NCBI RefSeq assembly: GCF_046764005.1
Contig: NZ_JBKOFW010000002.1
Span: 248,001-312,000 of the forward strand
Source of the DNA: Oryzobacter faecalis
Lineage (GTDB): Bacteria; Actinomycetota; Actinomycetes; Actinomycetales; Dermatophilaceae
Length of the DNA stretch: 64,000 nt
Direction of reading: 5' to 3'
The position numbers and the translations under genes are program-made. Numbering within the stretch: position 1 is the stretch's first letter; each line of letters opens with the position of its first letter. The notes under the pieces were generated by a model. That model saw only the letters and a list, made by a program, of their open reading frames with translations. It was not told the DNA's origin and ran no database searches. This document shows positions 8,102 through 16,202 of the stretch, piece by piece.

Positions 8102-9178
8102 GTGGATCCCGTGACGGTGCTCGCGACTGCGGAGCTCAAGAGGAATCTGTGGAGGGTCGGGCGCCGCGTGTTGGCGGTCGTTCTGCCTGTTCTACTCGTG
8201 GGCGCCTTGGCGGTGGGAGTCTTCACCTCGGTGCTCTTCGAAGGGGACCCCAGCGGCGATGAAGATGGTGCGCTCGTGGGCTGCGCTGTCATCGCCCGAC
8301 CAGCACCTATCGACATCGGGTCCCTGGACGCCGAGCAGCTGGCGAACGCTCAGACGATCGTCGCGGTTGGGCGCGCACTGGGGGTCCCGTCGAGGGGGTG
8401 GGTCATCGCGCTGAGCACGGCACTGCAGGAGTCGCTGCTGCGCAACCTCCCGTACGGGGACCGCGACTCCATCGGCTTGTTCCAACAACGCGACGCTTGG
8501 GGAAGCCGAGCAGACCGACTTGATCCGGCCATGTCGTCCAGGATGTTCTTCACTGGCGGCAAGGGCGGTCAGCGCGGTCTATTGTCCGTTCCGGACTATC
8601 TCGACCTGCCCGTGACCCGTGCCGCACAGGCCGTGCAGGTGAGTGCGTTCCCTGGCGCTTACGCCAAGTGGGAGAACCTCGCTCGACAGCTGGCTAGCAC
8701 CCCCAGCATTGCCGCATCGGAGTGCGCGTCGGGTTTCGGCGGCGGGGCTGGTTCGAAGGTCGTGGAGGTCGCGCTGACCCAGCTGGGCATCCCGTACTCG
8801 TGGGGCGGTGGCACGTTGAGCGGCCCGGGCCGCGGATTCGGAAAGGGCGCGTCAACCGTCGGGTTCGACTGCTCGAGCTTCACGAGGTACGTGTGGTTTC
8901 AAGCCGCCGGGGTCACTCTGCCGCGCGTTGCCAGCGATCAGGCGGCCGCGGTCACGCCCGTGTCGCTTGGGGAGATCAGGGCCGGTGACCTGCTCTTCTT
9001 CCACGACCCACGAGATCGGCTCGGCTTCTTTCACCATGTCGGGCTCTACGACGGGCGCGGCAACATCATCCACGCGCCCACGACCGGCCGAACCGTCGAG
9101 GTGAAGCCGATCGACCTGACTGTCGATCACCCCTGGGGGGACACCGTCGTCGCTGGTCGCCCTACCGCAAAACCGTGA
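8102..9178 (+). CDS. Bifunctional-looking cell-wall hydrolase with C40 (NlpC/P60) peptidase domain, VirB1-like
   Basis: This 358-residue protein uses GTG 8102, two bases after the previous stop. It has one membrane helix near residues 22-44. A lytic-transglycosylase-like middle section follows (ALQES near residue 105 and GLFQQR near 124). The C-terminal NlpC/P60 domain shows catalytic C257 in FDCSS, H312 in HHVGLY and H324 in IIHAP. NlpC/P60 enzymes cut peptide cross-bridges of peptidoglycan. In Gram-positive conjugation such two-domain enzymes (compare TcpG, VirB1-like Orf14 of Tn916) open the wall for the transfer channel. It closes the secretion operon. Confidence 0.85.
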   Translation: MDPVTVLATAELKRNLWRVGRRVLAVVLPVLLVGALAVGVFTSVLFEGDPSGDEDGALVGCAVIARPAPIDIGSLDAEQLANAQTIVAVGRALGVPSRGWVIALSTALQESLLRNLPYGDRDSIGLFQQRDAWGSRADRLDPAMSSRMFFTGGKGGQRGLLSVPDYLDLPVTRAAQAVQVSAFPGAYAKWENLARQLASTPSIAASECASGFGGGAGSKVVEVALTQLGIPYSWGGGTLSGPGRGFGKGASTVGFDCSSFTRYVWFQAAGVTLPRVASDQAAAVTPVSLGEIRAGDLLFFHDPRDRLGFFHHVGLYDGRGNIIHAPTTGRTVEVKPIDLTVDHPWGDTVVAGRPTAKP

Positions 9179-9229
9179 GCCTCCCAACGTCAAAGGGCTG
9201 CCGCCGCGAGGGAAGGGGAGCACGTAGCG

Positions 9230-9772
9230 TTGTGCTGCATGAGGAGCAATGACGCCCGGCTACTCGCGGAAGAGTGTCTGGCGATTTCTCATCCGCAGCG
9301 GTGGCGACATGTGCAGGGTGTCGCCGCGCGGGCAGCTGCACTGTCGCAGTCCATCGATGCTGAAGACCCAGTGGTCCAGGCCGCTTGGCTCCACGACGTG
9401 GGCTACGCCCCCGCGGCGCAGGACTCGGGTCTCCACGCACTCGACGGGGCCAGGTACCTGGTGGGCGTAGGTGCTTCCCCCATGGTGATCTCGTTGGTGG
9501 CCTTCCACACCGGGGCGGAGTTTGAGGCGGAGGAGCGAGGCCTGGCCGAGGAACTGGCCACGGTCCCACGCCCTGACCAAAGCCTCTTGGATGCCCTGAT
9601 CCTGTGCGACCTCACCGTCTCCCCCTCGGGTGATCCGGCCACCGTCAACTCGCGACTGGATGAGATCGTCTCCCGGTACTCGCCGGCTGACCCGGTCCAT
9701 CGAGCCGTACTGCGGTCGCGCCCATACCTCGAGGCGTGCTGCGAACGCGCGGAGAGGTTGCTGTCAGCCTAA
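9230..9772 (+). CDS. HD-domain phosphohydrolase
   Basis: This 180-residue protein is given TTG at 9230 because GGGGAG lies about 9 bases before it; ATG 9239 is an alternative. The HD signature is present: H27, H55-D56 in WLHDVGY, then a later His in VAFHTGA. HD proteins hydrolyse phosphoester bonds in nucleotides or similar substrates. It is not obviously a transfer gene. Its 3' end overlaps by 9 bases the convergent Nudix gene. HD proteins of this size are common cargo of actinobacterial elements; the substrate is unknown. Confidence 0.75.
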   Translation: MCCMRSNDARLLAEECLAISHPQRWRHVQGVAARAAALSQSIDAEDPVVQAAWLHDVGYAPAAQDSGLHALDGARYLVGVGASPMVISLVAFHTGAEFEAEERGLAEELATVPRPDQSLLDALILCDLTVSPSGDPATVNSRLDEIVSRYSPADPVHRAVLRSRPYLEACCERAERLLSA

Positions 9773-10234
9773 GTACGGCGCGTCGCGTCGCTCGAGGGCG
9801 TGTTGGATTCGCAGTCGCATGGAGGGGTGCATGTCTAAGGCGTCGAGCTCTTCTGGGGGCACCCACACGACCTCGCTGCTCTCGCTACTCGTCCGGGCTT
9901 CACCACCCACGAGCCGGGCGCGAAAGGCGATCGAGAACTGTTGGCGCACCTCGCCATCGTCGTAGGCCATGACGTGGCGGGGGTTTGTGTAGGTCCCGGT
10001 GAGGGTCTCGACCTCGACCTCGTAGCCGGTCTCCTCTTTGACCTCGCGAATGACCGTGTCGACAATCGACTCTCCGATCTCATGACCACCGCCAGGCAGA
10101 GCCCACAGGTTGTTGTCGGTCTTGTGGATCAGGAGCACCCGCCCGCCGTCGTCACGCACGATCGCGACGACCGAGGGCACGACGCTATTGGCCTCCGGTG
10201 CAGCCGGATCCTCTATGTAGTCGATCCTCCCCAT
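9764..10234 (-). CDS. Nudix hydrolase, possibly Pif-like
   Basis: This 156-residue protein has a complete Nudix box (GHEIGESIVDTVIREVKEETGY with the R-E-x-x-E-E-x-G core), expected to bind Mg and cleave a nucleoside diphosphate linked to another group. In the AICE pSAM2 the Nudix-motif protein Pif blocks transfer between cells that already carry the element, so a Nudix gene inside an AICE-like element may play that part. The start codon lies 6 bases after a TATCGT -10 element with no ribosome-binding site, suggesting a leaderless transcript. House-cleaning is the alternative role. Confidence 0.8.
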   Translation of the reverse strand: MGRIDYIEDPAAPEANSVVPSVVAIVRDDGGRVLLIHKTDNNLWALPGGGHEIGESIVDTVIREVKEETGYEVEVETLTGTYTNPRHVMAYDDGEVRQQFSIAFRARLVGGEARTSSESSEVVWVPPEELDALDMHPSMRLRIQHALERRDAPYLG

Positions 10235-10240
10235 GACGCG

Positions 10241-10246
10241 ACGATA
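10241..10246 (-). promoter_or_regulatory. -10 element of a probable leaderless promoter (Nudix gene)
   Basis: TATCGT on the minus strand, 6 bases before the Nudix ATG. No Shine-Dalgarno sequence fits between them, so transcription would start at or next to the A of ATG. The -35 is not convincing. Confidence 0.4.
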
Positions 10247-10514
10247 GCGCGATCCATACGTACCTCCATGGTGGACCGCAGCCGCAGAGAGGCTTCGTCG
10301 TTGTCGAGGTCAAGCCCGGATCGGCTGGGTTTGCCGTGTCACGAACCCGCGACATCGCAGGTACCCCCGTCCGCTTGTCGTGGGGTTCATGTTCGAAACT
10401 GACGCTTGTTGGAGGGAAGGGCACACGCGCCAGGCGGGTCTCGGGGGAGCCGCACCCCACCGAATGCCCGCGGCGATCCGCCTCGAGAGTCCTCTCCCGC
10501 CATAGGTGGTTAGC

Positions 10515-12881
10515 ATGGTCGAGCAGCCACCACGACGCGGATGGGATTCCATGGACTACTCGGCTTTGAGCGTAGATGGGCTGACTTATGAACTCACCAA
10601 CAAAGCATTCAGAAATCCGGTCTTGGAACATGCACGATCGAGGCTCTCGCAGACTCTCGGGGCGGACTTGGACTCCGCAATAGAGAAGCTCTTCTCCAAG
10701 GAATGGGCGAGCATCTGTGCCTCACTGGATATCGCCAAGGCAAAGGGCATCGATCGGCGCCCGTTGGATGCACTAGATCGCCTCAGCGTAAACCACTTCT
10801 ACTCCTTGTTCGAGAAGTTCTATTTCGACCTCGTACCCAGCGACGCGATTCCAGAGGGAGACGCCGCGAAGGCGACCAGAAGAAAGTTCTTCACGTGGAT
10901 GGAACAGGTAAAGGACACTAGAAATCCTAATGCTCACCCTCCGAGTATGGATTTGTCAGTGTACGACGCTCTCACCTTGGCGGACGCCTGCATCCGCATT
11001 GTGAAGTTCCTTCAGCTTCAAGCGGCGGTCGCCGGTATCCAGATCATTCAACGTGAACTTCTCCGTCGTGCCGCCGAGGTCGACCCAGGTGACCTCACTA
11101 TTGACTCTATGCTGCAGACGCTGCCCTCCCGGGAAGCGATGTACGACCGATTCGTCGGTCGTACAGATGAACTAGAAGCACTCTGGGCGTGGTTTGCGGA
11201 CGACCAAGCACGCCGGTGGGTACTCGTTGGGGACGGTGGCAAGGGCAAGTCGTCAATCGCATACCAGTTCGCTACAAGTGTTTCGATCGCGAACCCTCAG
11301 GGAACCGCTGCGGTTTTGTGGCTCAGCGCAAAGAAGCGTAGGTTCGAGCAATCGGAGATCCAGGCAATAATGCGCCCGGACTTCGAGGGCCTGGAGACCG
11401 CGCTTGATAGACTTCTGCGGGACTTCGGAGATGTGAACAATCTCGATAAGACTCTGGAAGTCAAGAGAGAGGTGGTTCTCAAGCTGCTCTCCGATTTTCC
11501 CTCGTTGCTGATTGTTGACGACATCGACAGCATTGAGGAGCGCGAAGAGGACGTCGTTGAGTTCTTCACCTACGATGCGCCGCGAACCAAGAGCAAAGTC
11601 CTTTTGACAAGCCGCCGGATGTACCCGGGGATGGCGAAGTCGTCAACCCGGATCACAGGTCTAGACCCAGGCGACGCACGTGAGTATTTCCAACTCACCG
11701 CGGAACGTCTTGGTCTCGCCGATCGCCCTGGCCTGGACACGGCATTTGACAAAATCTACGATGCGACGGAGGGCTCCCCGCTATACATGGAGGATCTTCT
11801 TCGCCTATGCCGGCAACTAAAGGTCCGCGAGGCCATAGACAGGTGGAAGCAACAGCGTGGGGACGCCGCTCGGCGCTACGCGTTGCAGCGTGAGTGTGAC
11901 CTTTTAAGCGACTCTGCAAGGAACTGCTTGGAAGCCACTTGTTGGGCAAGAGCTCCTCTATCCATCGCGCAGATGGAGGCGATCCTCGGCATCGGCCAAG
12001 ACGACGCGGTCTCCGCGGTGCAGGAGCTAGAGAGCCGCTTCCTTGTGCCAACGCCGGAGCTGGTGGAAGGAGTGCCCAGCTACCGTGCGCACCGAAATCT
12101 CGAGCTCATCGTGCGGCAAGATGTGCGCGCCGATCCGACCAAACTGTGGCTTCGCAACGCGGTTGAAAGCGCACTCAAGGTCACGGTGAAGGACTCAGAA
12201 ACTGCTGATGTCTACCGTCAAGCAAGTGTTCGCTTGCGGGGTGGCCGACTAGCAGAGGCCCTCGAGGTTGCCGAGTCGGCATTGTCTGGTAACCCGGGTT
12301 CGCCTGACCTGCTGGCACTGCGCGCCGAAGTCCTTGCGGCGCAGCGGCCCCCACGGATGATCGACGCTCGCCAGGATTGGTCAAGGGCATTTGACTTGGG
12401 GCTTCGGCGCCGAGAGGGTTACGTGCGCTGGGCCCAAGCTGAGGACCGGGCGGGGGACTGGAAGCGAATGCACGAGGCGGCCGAGCATGGTCTGAAGCGA
12501 TGCGGCGATTCCGACTCGGGCTTGTTGCGGCTCTCCGGATATGCGGCGTCACGCATTGGTCAGACGCTCGTGCGGGGTTTGGACTTCGAATCTGGCCAAG
12601 AGTGGCTAGAAAAGGCAGAGAAGACGCTGAGGAAGTCCTTGGTGGAGCTAAAGCGGCTGGGCGCCTCAGACTACGAGCGGTCCAAGGTCTATCGGGCTTT
12701 GGTGGTTAACTCCCAGTTTCTGCGAGATAAGCGCAGGGACAGTCAAGTCGTGTACTGGACGCTGCGCTGGCTCGAGGACGTTCCTGGTCCCGACTCGATC
12801 GAGGAGGCGCGCCGCCAGGCCGGCAAGTATGCAGAAGTTCGGGAACGTCTGGAACAAGGCTCGGGCCGCGTCACTGCCTAG
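10515..12881 (+). CDS. HEPN - STAND NTPase (NB-ARC-like) - repeat protein, candidate antiphage sensor
   Basis: This is a 788-residue protein. ATG 10515 was chosen; GTG 10506 and ATG 10551 are alternatives and none has a good ribosome-binding site. Residues 1-180 are helical and resemble the Swt1-type HEPN domain, with the R-x4-H motif in RNPNAH (R136...H141). Residues 225-440 are a STAND NTPase: Walker A GDGGKGKSS (about 239-247), Walker B LLIVDDID (about 330), KVLLTSRR sensor (about 364) and a GSPLYM motif like the GLPL box of NB-ARC proteins. The remainder is helical and repeat-like (TPR-type). This nuclease-switch-sensor order is that of bacterial NLR-like defence proteins. The sequence is lower in GC than the chromosome. 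Confidence 0.75.
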   Translation: MVEQPPRRGWDSMDYSALSVDGLTYELTNKAFRNPVLEHARSRLSQTLGADLDSAIEKLFSKEWASICASLDIAKAKGIDRRPLDALDRLSVNHFYSLFEKFYFDLVPSDAIPEGDAAKATRRKFFTWMEQVKDTRNPNAHPPSMDLSVYDALTLADACIRIVKFLQLQAAVAGIQIIQRELLRRAAEVDPGDLTIDSMLQTLPSREAMYDRFVGRTDELEALWAWFADDQARRWVLVGDGGKGKSSIAYQFATSVSIANPQGTAAVLWLSAKKRRFEQSEIQAIMRPDFEGLETALDRLLRDFGDVNNLDKTLEVKREVVLKLLSDFPSLLIVDDIDSIEEREEDVVEFFTYDAPRTKSKVLLTSRRMYPGMAKSSTRITGLDPGDAREYFQLTAERLGLADRPGLDTAFDKIYDATEGSPLYMEDLLRLCRQLKVREAIDRWKQQRGDAARRYALQRECDLLSDSARNCLEATCWARAPLSIAQMEAILGIGQDDAVSAVQELESRFLVPTPELVEGVPSYRAHRNLELIVRQDVRADPTKLWLRNAVESALKVTVKDSETADVYRQASVRLRGGRLAEALEVAESALSGNPGSPDLLALRAEVLAAQRPPRMIDARQDWSRAFDLGLRRREGYVRWAQAEDRAGDWKRMHEAAEHGLKRCGDSDSGLLRLSGYAASRIGQTLVRGLDFESGQEWLEKAEKTLRKSLVELKRLGASDYERSKVYRALVVNSQFLRDKRRDSQVVYWTLRWLEDVPGPDSIEEARRQAGKYAEVRERLEQGSGRVTA

Positions 12882-13006
12882 ACGCGACAGCCTCTCCGGC
12901 AGCGCTTCTAATCCACCGCTTGGTGTGATCCCCTCACGATCAACTGGACGCTACGTTCTGGCGACGGGCCAGCCGTTCCAGGACGACGAGGTCTGACCCT
13001 TCCATG

Positions 13007-13035
13007 AGACACCCACCACGCCTCACCCGTAGTGT
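13007..13035 (+). promoter_or_regulatory. Leaderless promoter of the ScoMcrA-like gene
   Basis: A -35 GAGACA (13007-13012), a 17-base spacer and -10 TAGTGT (13030-13035) end 6 bases before ATG 13042, with no ribosome-binding site between. This is the geometry of a leaderless actinobacterial promoter. Confidence 0.5.
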
Positions 13036-13041
13036 CCGATC

Positions 13042-13980
13042 ATGGATTTCGTACTCAACGGGGTAGTTCGATCACTCGACGCGGACACCGTTCGCGCTCG
13101 TGTGCCTGGGGCACCGCCGGATCCCATCCGGACACACTGGGTTCAAATCGACGGCCAGCGGTGGCCCCCCAAGCAGGCTTTCCGGGTGGCAACTGGCATC
13201 GTTGACGAGCCATTCATCACGCACTTCGCTCTGCGCGTCTTTCAGCGACTGGGTTTCGAAACTAGTCCCATCCCTGAGTCCGCGGACAAGCCACGAGAGC
13301 CCGGCGTCGGTGGCGGCTCCCCTGCCGATCCGATGGACGTCAGCTCGGTTGCACTTGCCTTTGACCGTCTTGACTCGTTCATGGCATCCGGCTCGCTAAC
13401 CAAGAGCATTGCCGTCCTGGAGGCCCACCTCTCAGACGCCGACGCCCAGGCGGCCGCCGAGGTGCTGGCCTCGTCAGGCCTTGATGAGGACTTAGTGGAC
13501 AGCGCCCTCATCGTCCGTGAACGCATCGGAATGCTCGACACCCTGATCCACGCCGCGGTGATCGTTCAGGTGCTGCCCTTGATCCTGCGACCGGGCGAGA
13601 GGGTTCTTAAGCGTCCTTCCCTTGGCGCCGGCAACGACCCAACCCGGAACTACGATCTGGAAACGACCCACCGGATCGCCGAGTTCAAGCTCTCCTCTTG
13701 GAAGGGCGCTGACGGAGGTCGCCAACGTGGCCTCTTCGCTGATGTTGTTGGGCTGTCGCTAGATGCCACAGATCGCCTTCGCCAGGTCTTCGTCGTGGGC
13801 GACCGGCCCGTTCGCTTTCTCACCGAAAGCGATCGTAATGCTGCCAAGACCCTGTCCAAAGCCGCCCTTAAGCTAAGAACCCCGGAGGGGCTGACCGGCG
13901 ACACGACCGTTGCCCAGTTCGCACGTGCCGCGCGCATCGAGATCGTGGATCTCCGCACTCTGATCCCCAAGCTCCGCTGA
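13042..13980 (+). CDS. ScoMcrA-head-like domain fused to a putative PD-(D/E)XK nuclease
   Basis: This is a 312-residue protein. The N-terminal 80 residues (WVQIDGQRWPPKQAFRVATG followed by FALRVFQRLGF) resemble the small head domain found at the N-terminus of ScoMcrA-type modification-dependent restriction enzymes. A helical middle region follows. Near residues 204-221 comes YDLETTHRIAEFKLSSWKG, an acidic residue followed by E214-x-K216, which looks like the core of a PD-(D/E)XK nuclease fold. The C-terminus is compact. A DNA- or nucleic-acid-cutting role is inferred, not shown. It stands alone behind its own promoter, between the STAND gene and a second small nuclease-fold gene. Confidence 0.55.
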   Translation: MDFVLNGVVRSLDADTVRARVPGAPPDPIRTHWVQIDGQRWPPKQAFRVATGIVDEPFITHFALRVFQRLGFETSPIPESADKPREPGVGGGSPADPMDVSSVALAFDRLDSFMASGSLTKSIAVLEAHLSDADAQAAAEVLASSGLDEDLVDSALIVRERIGMLDTLIHAAVIVQVLPLILRPGERVLKRPSLGAGNDPTRNYDLETTHRIAEFKLSSWKGADGGRQRGLFADVVGLSLDATDRLRQVFVVGDRPVRFLTESDRNAAKTLSKAALKLRTPEGLTGDTTVAQFARAARIEIVDLRTLIPKLR

Positions 13981-14115
13981 GCCCCTCAATCCGCCTGAGC
14001 GACGGGAAAGCTCTCACTCGTCGCCCCCCTCCGTTCGCTTCGCACCATCTCAGAGTCCTGCCACCCTGGAGCCAGAGACGAAACCGCCCCCAACGGGCGT
14101 CAGTGAGGGAGCAGC

Positions 14116-14517
14116 ATGAGCGACACTCCGTTGACGAATCGAGAGGTCGAAGACATCGCGATCCGCCTGGTGTTGGCGAGGGAGCATGCTGCGGGTCGCG
14201 TTGCGGTTGACGCCCGCAGCCGCGGTGCCGTGGCTGACATAGAAGGGGATCTGTTGATCGAGGTCAAGGCATTCGGCGGAGCCGCACGTGGATCCGACCT
14301 ATGGCTTGAGACGCGACAAGTGCAAGCAGCCCTGGAACAACCATCTCGCTTTCACCTCGCGATCGTCGAGCTCGTCAGGTCTGGACAGCCTCGGATCATC
14401 GACATCCACGGAGGTCAGCTGTCAGCGCTCCTGGAGCGGCGCCGCGAGAAGCATTACTTCGAAGTCCCGTTCCCAACTTCTGTCTACGATGCCTTGGTTC
14501 GGGACCAGATTGCCTAG
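14116..14517 (+). CDS. Small DUF3883/PD-(D/E)XK-like protein
   Basis: This 133-residue protein starts at ATG 14116 behind GAGGGAG. It carries D41 followed by E49-V-K51 in a strand-like context (DIEGDLLIEVK), the core of the PD-(D/E)XK fold, and resembles the DUF3883 (NO VEIN C-terminal) family often met next to restriction and defence genes. It may cut or only bind nucleic acid. Its last four bases overlap the end of the convergent regulator gene. No other domain fits in its length. Confidence 0.6.
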   Translation: MSDTPLTNREVEDIAIRLVLAREHAAGRVAVDARSRGAVADIEGDLLIEVKAFGGAARGSDLWLETRQVQAALEQPSRFHLAIVELVRSGQPRIIDIHGGQLSALLERRREKHYFEVPFPTSVYDALVRDQIA

Positions 14518-15290
14518 AAGTCCCGCACTTGTGTACCTCCACGCAGCTCAGCAGGGCCCTCCGTCGCCGACGACCACACTCGTTCGAAAGACGTCATGTG
14601 GTGGTCGAAAAGGCGGCCGCCTACGAGACGTCGCACGTGCATGACTGGTGAGTGATTAGCGGGAGCCCCAAAGAGATGATGGTTTGCCAACAGATCGTCG
14701 TCGAAGCGGAACATCGAGCAGTAGAGGGTATTCGAGTGTGCCCGCACCGAGACTTCCGGTTCGGCGAGGATGGGGTCGAGATACTTCCAAGTCAGACGAC
14801 ACCTCTCGGCAAGCGACTCCCCGATCCCTTCTTCGACTCCTCTGATCCGCACAGCCTCAGACTCGGGGTCACCGAAGACGAGGCGGACGCGCACTCCCGA
14901 GCGGGCCTTCTCGGTCAACACCTCATCTACGTCCGGCAGGGTGTCGTGTAAGAAGCTGGCCGCGAACGCCAGGATGTCGATCGACTCAGTAGCGGCCTCG
15001 AAGAGGCTTTGCCAGAGCGCGGCTTGGATCGACCCACGATTCGGGTACACGTGGATCAGTTCAGCTCGGCTCACTGCTGAGGCTTGCGCATCGCTGAACG
15101 CTTCGGGCCACAAGTAGCTTTCGTCCTGACCGAGGGCGGAGGCCACCCGCTGTCGGTTGGATCGATGAGGTACGCGACCGTTGGCGATCCAGCGATCGAC
15201 TGTCTTCGGATCGACCTGGATGCGCGCACCAAGCTCTGTAGACGTCATCGCCGCCGAAGCAAGAGCACTTCTGAGCCTGTCATTAGCCAT
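14514..15290 (-). CDS. XRE-type regulator with C-terminal DUF5919 (PLD-like) domain
   Basis: This is a 258-residue protein. Residues about 10-60 form a helix-turn-helix (SALGQDESYLW follows the recognition helix region). The rest matches the DUF5919 domain seen in actinobacterial regulators, a phospholipase D-like fold with His-rich segments (NHHLFG, FDHHMTSFE) but no clear HKD pair. Such regulators are frequent beside Nudix and HD genes in Streptomyces elements. It is transcribed away from the AICE core and probably binds the palindromes in the shared intergenic region. Ligand unknown. Confidence 0.75.
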   Translation of the reverse strand: MANDRLRSALASAAMTSTELGARIQVDPKTVDRWIANGRVPHRSNRQRVASALGQDESYLWPEAFSDAQASAVSRAELIHVYPNRGSIQAALWQSLFEAATESIDILAFAASFLHDTLPDVDEVLTEKARSGVRVRLVFGDPESEAVRIRGVEEGIGESLAERCRLTWKYLDPILAEPEVSVRAHSNTLYCSMFRFDDDLLANHHLFGAPANHSPVMHVRRLVGGRLFDHHMTSFERVWSSATEGPAELRGGTQVRDF

Positions 15291-15301
15291 GACCCCACCC
15301 C

Positions 15302-15352
15302 CGGGACGTTTCCGGCCATTTCCTCGAATGTAGGACGTCCCGAGGCGTCCCG
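15302..15352. promoter_or_regulatory. Operator candidate: CGGGACGT/ACGTCCCG repeats
   Basis: An inverted pair CGGGACGT (15302-15309) and ACGTCCCG (15335-15342) is followed one helical turn later by GCGTCCCG (15345-15352). They lie just upstream of the DUF5919 regulator start, fitting an autoregulatory operator. Confidence 0.45.
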
Positions 15353-15394
15353 CCAGGCGGTACCGGCGTCCTGTGGATAACGGTCTTCTGGTCC

Positions 15395-15409
15395 TAGCCG
15401 AATCGGCTA
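15395..15409. promoter_or_regulatory. Perfect 15-bp palindrome TAGCCGA-A-TCGGCTA
   Basis: This 7-1-7 palindrome ends 27 bases before ATG 15437, where the promoter of the AICE core operon must be. The position suits a repressor blocking expression of the replication and transfer genes. The binding protein may be the divergent DUF5919 regulator or the SCO3933-like protein. Confidence 0.55.
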
Positions 15410-15436
15410 TTCAGAGTCCTGAGAGGGGAAACAACC

Positions 15437-15865
15437 ATGGCCATCGCACGACGCTTCCAGATCTCGCACCACGAGGTGTTCCCTCATGGGGCGTTCATCG
15501 TCTCACCCGTCACGGCGGTGCTGGACTTCGACCAATCCACACGTGACGCCAAGGTGCAGCAGGTCGATAAGGACACGGGTGAGCTCATCTGGTCCGTCGA
15601 CGTGCTCGATGCCGACCCGGAGGCGCCCAAGAAGTCCAAGACCGTAAGCATCAAGTTCCTCGCCAAGGTGCAGCCGGTGCCGCCAGCGAACGACTCCACC
15701 TCGCCGTTCACGCCCGTGGAGTTCTCCGGCCTGACAGCCCTGGCGTACATCGATGACAACGGCAATCGTCCCCGGATCGCGTGGTCCTTCCGCGCGGACT
15801 CGATGCACGCACCTGGCAAGGCCGTCCCGAAGGCGACCACATCCGGCGAGGGTCGGGCGGCGTGA
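15437..15865 (+). CDS. SCO3933-family regulatory protein
   Basis: This 142-residue protein starts behind GAGAGGGG. It has a beta-rich N-terminal core (residues about 15-125, with a DKDTGELIWSVDVL segment) and a short disordered tail, and resembles the SCO3933-type proteins that sit just upstream of the transfer and replication genes in Streptomyces AICEs. It opens the operon that runs through the integrase. A regulatory or single-strand-binding role has been suggested for such proteins only by context; the biochemical role here is open. Confidence 0.65.
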   Translation: MAIARRFQISHHEVFPHGAFIVSPVTAVLDFDQSTRDAKVQQVDKDTGELIWSVDVLDADPEAPKKSKTVSIKFLAKVQPVPPANDSTSPFTPVEFSGLTALAYIDDNGNRPRIAWSFRADSMHAPGKAVPKATTSGEGRAA

Positions 15866-15866
15866 C

Positions 15867-16115
15867 GTGCGTGCCATCGACACAGTCGCCTGGACCGAGA
15901 CCCTTGGGGTCGGGCGCAAGGAGCTGCCCTGGGCGCTGAAGGCCAAAGCGCGTCAGGTCGCCGAGCTGTATGAGGACGTCAACCGCATCCGGGCGACGCT
16001 CGCGCATGGGCCGGACGAGGAGCTCGTCATGATGCTCACCGCCGCCACTCGCTCTCTGGCCGCAGCCGGCACCCGGATCGCCGAGACCCTCGGCGACGTC
16101 AACAGGACGGCGTGA
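15867..16115 (+). CDS. Small helical protein A of a paralogous pair
   Basis: This 82-residue protein starts at GTG 15867, one base after the previous stop. It begins W-T-E-T-LGVGRKELPW and continues as amphipathic helices. It clearly resembles the 83-residue product of the gene after next (W-x2-LLGVGxDDLP in both), so the two arose by duplication. No known domain. Position before the translocase suggests an accessory part in transfer or replication. Confidence 0.6.
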   Translation: MRAIDTVAWTETLGVGRKELPWALKAKARQVAELYEDVNRIRATLAHGPDEELVMMLTAATRSLAAAGTRIAETLGDVNRTA

Positions 16116-16202
16116 CGTGCAGCGCCGTCCTGCCATCTCGGCCTTTGACGGCGAGGTGCTTCGGCTTCAGGTGTGCGCGGCGCCAGACCGGGATCGTCTG
16201 TG

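Noticed and set aside
15372..15380. TGTGGATAA, complement of the classical DnaA box TTATCCACA, in the AICE promoter region
   Set aside because: A single box without neighbours; elements of this kind replicate through their own HUH initiator, so it may be chance.
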